Program-made: the position numbers and the translations under genes | The notes under the pieces: model-generated | Databases searched by the model: none | Seen by the model: the letters and a program-made list of their open reading frames with translations, nothing else | What the model was told of the DNA's origin: nothing | Part shown: piece by piece, positions 63,301-64,000 of the stretch | How the letters are laid out: each line of letters opens with the position of its first letter | How positions within the stretch are numbered: the first letter of the stretch is position 1 | From: Tamarix chinensis | Lineage: Eukaryota > Streptophyta > Magnoliopsida > Caryophyllales > Tamaricaceae | NCBI GenBank assembly: GCA_030549775.1 | Contig: CM060171.1 | Span: 61,810,360-61,874,359, forward strand | Direction of reading: 5' to 3' | Length of the DNA stretch: 64,000 nt

Positions 63301-63690
63301 TATTGCAGATAACATTTGTGAGGTGTGCAAAAATGATGAAGAAGACATCAACCATATGCTACTCTACTATCATGGGGCTAGAGTCCTATGGAATTATGTC
63401 CTAAAATGGCTGAATTTGGTGAGAAATACCACTGACTGGAATAGCTGCAAGGATTGGCTTATTAGAAAGACCATAGGGATAGGGAAAAAGATTGTTTGGA
63501 GAGCTATTTTCAATGCCCTTCTTTATCGTATTTGGATCAACGGAAACAAGGTTATTTTTTAGCTTATCCAAAGGAATCCTATAGCTACTATTAAGCAAAT
63601 TATTTCTGATATTTTTGTTAGATTTAGTGACGTAAGAAATATTCATATTAAAAAGTACCTAAGTAGTCTTAATAGATGGATAGTATGAGC
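60328..63690 (+). pseudogene. LINE ORF2 (endonuclease-reverse transcriptase), broken
   Basis: It starts at the ATG at 60328, overlapping the end of the upstream frame. The AP-type endonuclease has MWNVRGLNRPLKQ, LLETRVKEKN and ILVIGDFNVILLGQEKSGG (60712-60770). RT (61808-62509) has LHLIPKRSSPTTMNDYKPTS, KVDLRKSYDTMEWSFI, LRQGDPLSPYLFVL and a catalytic block read FAYDLLIF, where FADD is expected (Tyr codon 62396-62398). The C-terminal zf-RVT-like segment has FFTWLLCHDALPLKSKLSNW (63237 on). Several TAG stops replace Trp, as at 60538 and 60964. It is not functional. Confidence 0.92.
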
Positions 63691-63779
63691 TTTCTAGGGG
63701 TATGCCCCTTGGTTTCTTGTAATTGAAACTATTTGCACCTCTCTCCTTTTGGTAATAAATCCTTCTTTAATTACCAAAA

Positions 63780-63802
63780 CAAAATCCCTTTTGAAACTAC
63801 AA
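63780..63802. repeat. LINE target duplication (right, 23 bp)
   Basis: Partner of 59002-59025. After it the LTR sequence resumes with TTTCCAACTG, as in the intact 3' LTR. Confidence 0.88.
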
Positions 63803-64000
63803 TTTCCAACTGTGAAATTCTCAAATTTTAAAACCATAAAAACCACAATCTAAAACATAGAAATTACACCAAAATCTTATAAAATTTTTTAGCTTAAAAT
63901 AGAAGGAATTAAGAACATACCAACTTCAGGCAAATATAGGGGAATGCTTAGTTGAACCAATCAACCTTTTTTTCCAAAATTTAACTCCTCCTTGATTAAC

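Larger units (their letters stand above)
59026..63779 (+). mobile_element. L1-type LINE, 4.75 kb, nearly complete but dead
   Basis: Inserted in the 5' LTR of the chromovirus with 23-24 bp duplications. It carries an ORF1 and an ORF2 remnant in the usual order and ends TTAATTACCAAAA at 63779, a short A-tail. Stops and frameshifts are frequent, many being TAG where Trp is expected. The 5' end starts close to ORF1, so some 5' sequence may be missing. Confidence 0.92.
56650..64000 (-). repeat. 5' LTR of the chromovirus, split by a LINE and running off the window
   Basis: It begins TGTAATAACCCCATTTTTCAC. LTR sequence occupies 56650-59025 and 63780-64000 and corresponds to about 42840-45430 of the 3' LTR, so roughly 0.9 kb lies outside the window. 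The CCAATCGATTGG-like motif array recurs at about 58390-58690. Confidence 0.9.

Overview
This is a 64 kb piece of an AT-rich, transposon-dense flowering-plant nuclear genome. The evidence is a spliced sucrose-phosphate synthase gene with GT-AG introns, plus Ty1/copia, Ty3/gypsy, L1-type LINE and hAT sequences of plant type. The species cannot be fixed from sequence alone. No prokaryotic gene, CRISPR array, tRNA or rRNA gene was seen.

Left end (1 to 3.45 kb): the last five coding exons and 3' flank of a family-A-like sucrose-phosphate synthase (SPS) on the plus strand. This is the only host protein-coding gene I can support, and it runs off the left edge. A 5'-truncated LINE tail follows (about 3.45-4.97 kb).

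5.5-12.2 kb: a decayed hAT transposase gene on the minus strand. It is split by a 4.0 kb LTR-retrotransposon derivative (7310-11314) whose two LTRs are inverted relative to each other. That derivative is flanked by a perfect 5-bp target duplication (CTTAA), and both outer ends are the U5 end of the LTR.

13.5-18.5 kb: a decayed Ty3/gypsy element on the minus strand. 18.5-19.9 kb and 29.2-31.7 kb are non-coding, with retrotransposon character. Between them sit two very long, non-coding, LTR-like units in tandem (A, 5.3 kb; B, 4.0 kb). Both have the same internal plan: a 61-bp minisatellite, an AATTACC-type array, then a strand-asymmetric purine tract. A third copy (C) lies at 46.7-51.6 kb with a perfect 5-bp target duplication.

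31.7-36.3 kb: a second inverted pair of LTR-like sequences. 36.7-38.9 kb: gypsy pol remnant on the plus strand. 38.9-42.8 kb: decayed copia element on the plus strand.

42.8 kb to the right edge: a Tekay/Del-like chromovirus on the minus strand, inserted in the copia element. Its 3' LTR is 42840-46300, its internal region 46301-56649, and its 5' LTR starts at 56650 and leaves the window. It has itself been hit by solo LTR C (which carries a 320-bp hAT-type MITE with an 8-bp duplication), by a 448-bp Tourist-like MITE, and, in the 5' LTR, by a 4.75 kb L1-type LINE with a 23-24 bp duplication. The window therefore records an ordered nest of insertions. All transposon coding regions carry stops, frameshifts or catalytic-site changes, so none looks autonomous as it stands.
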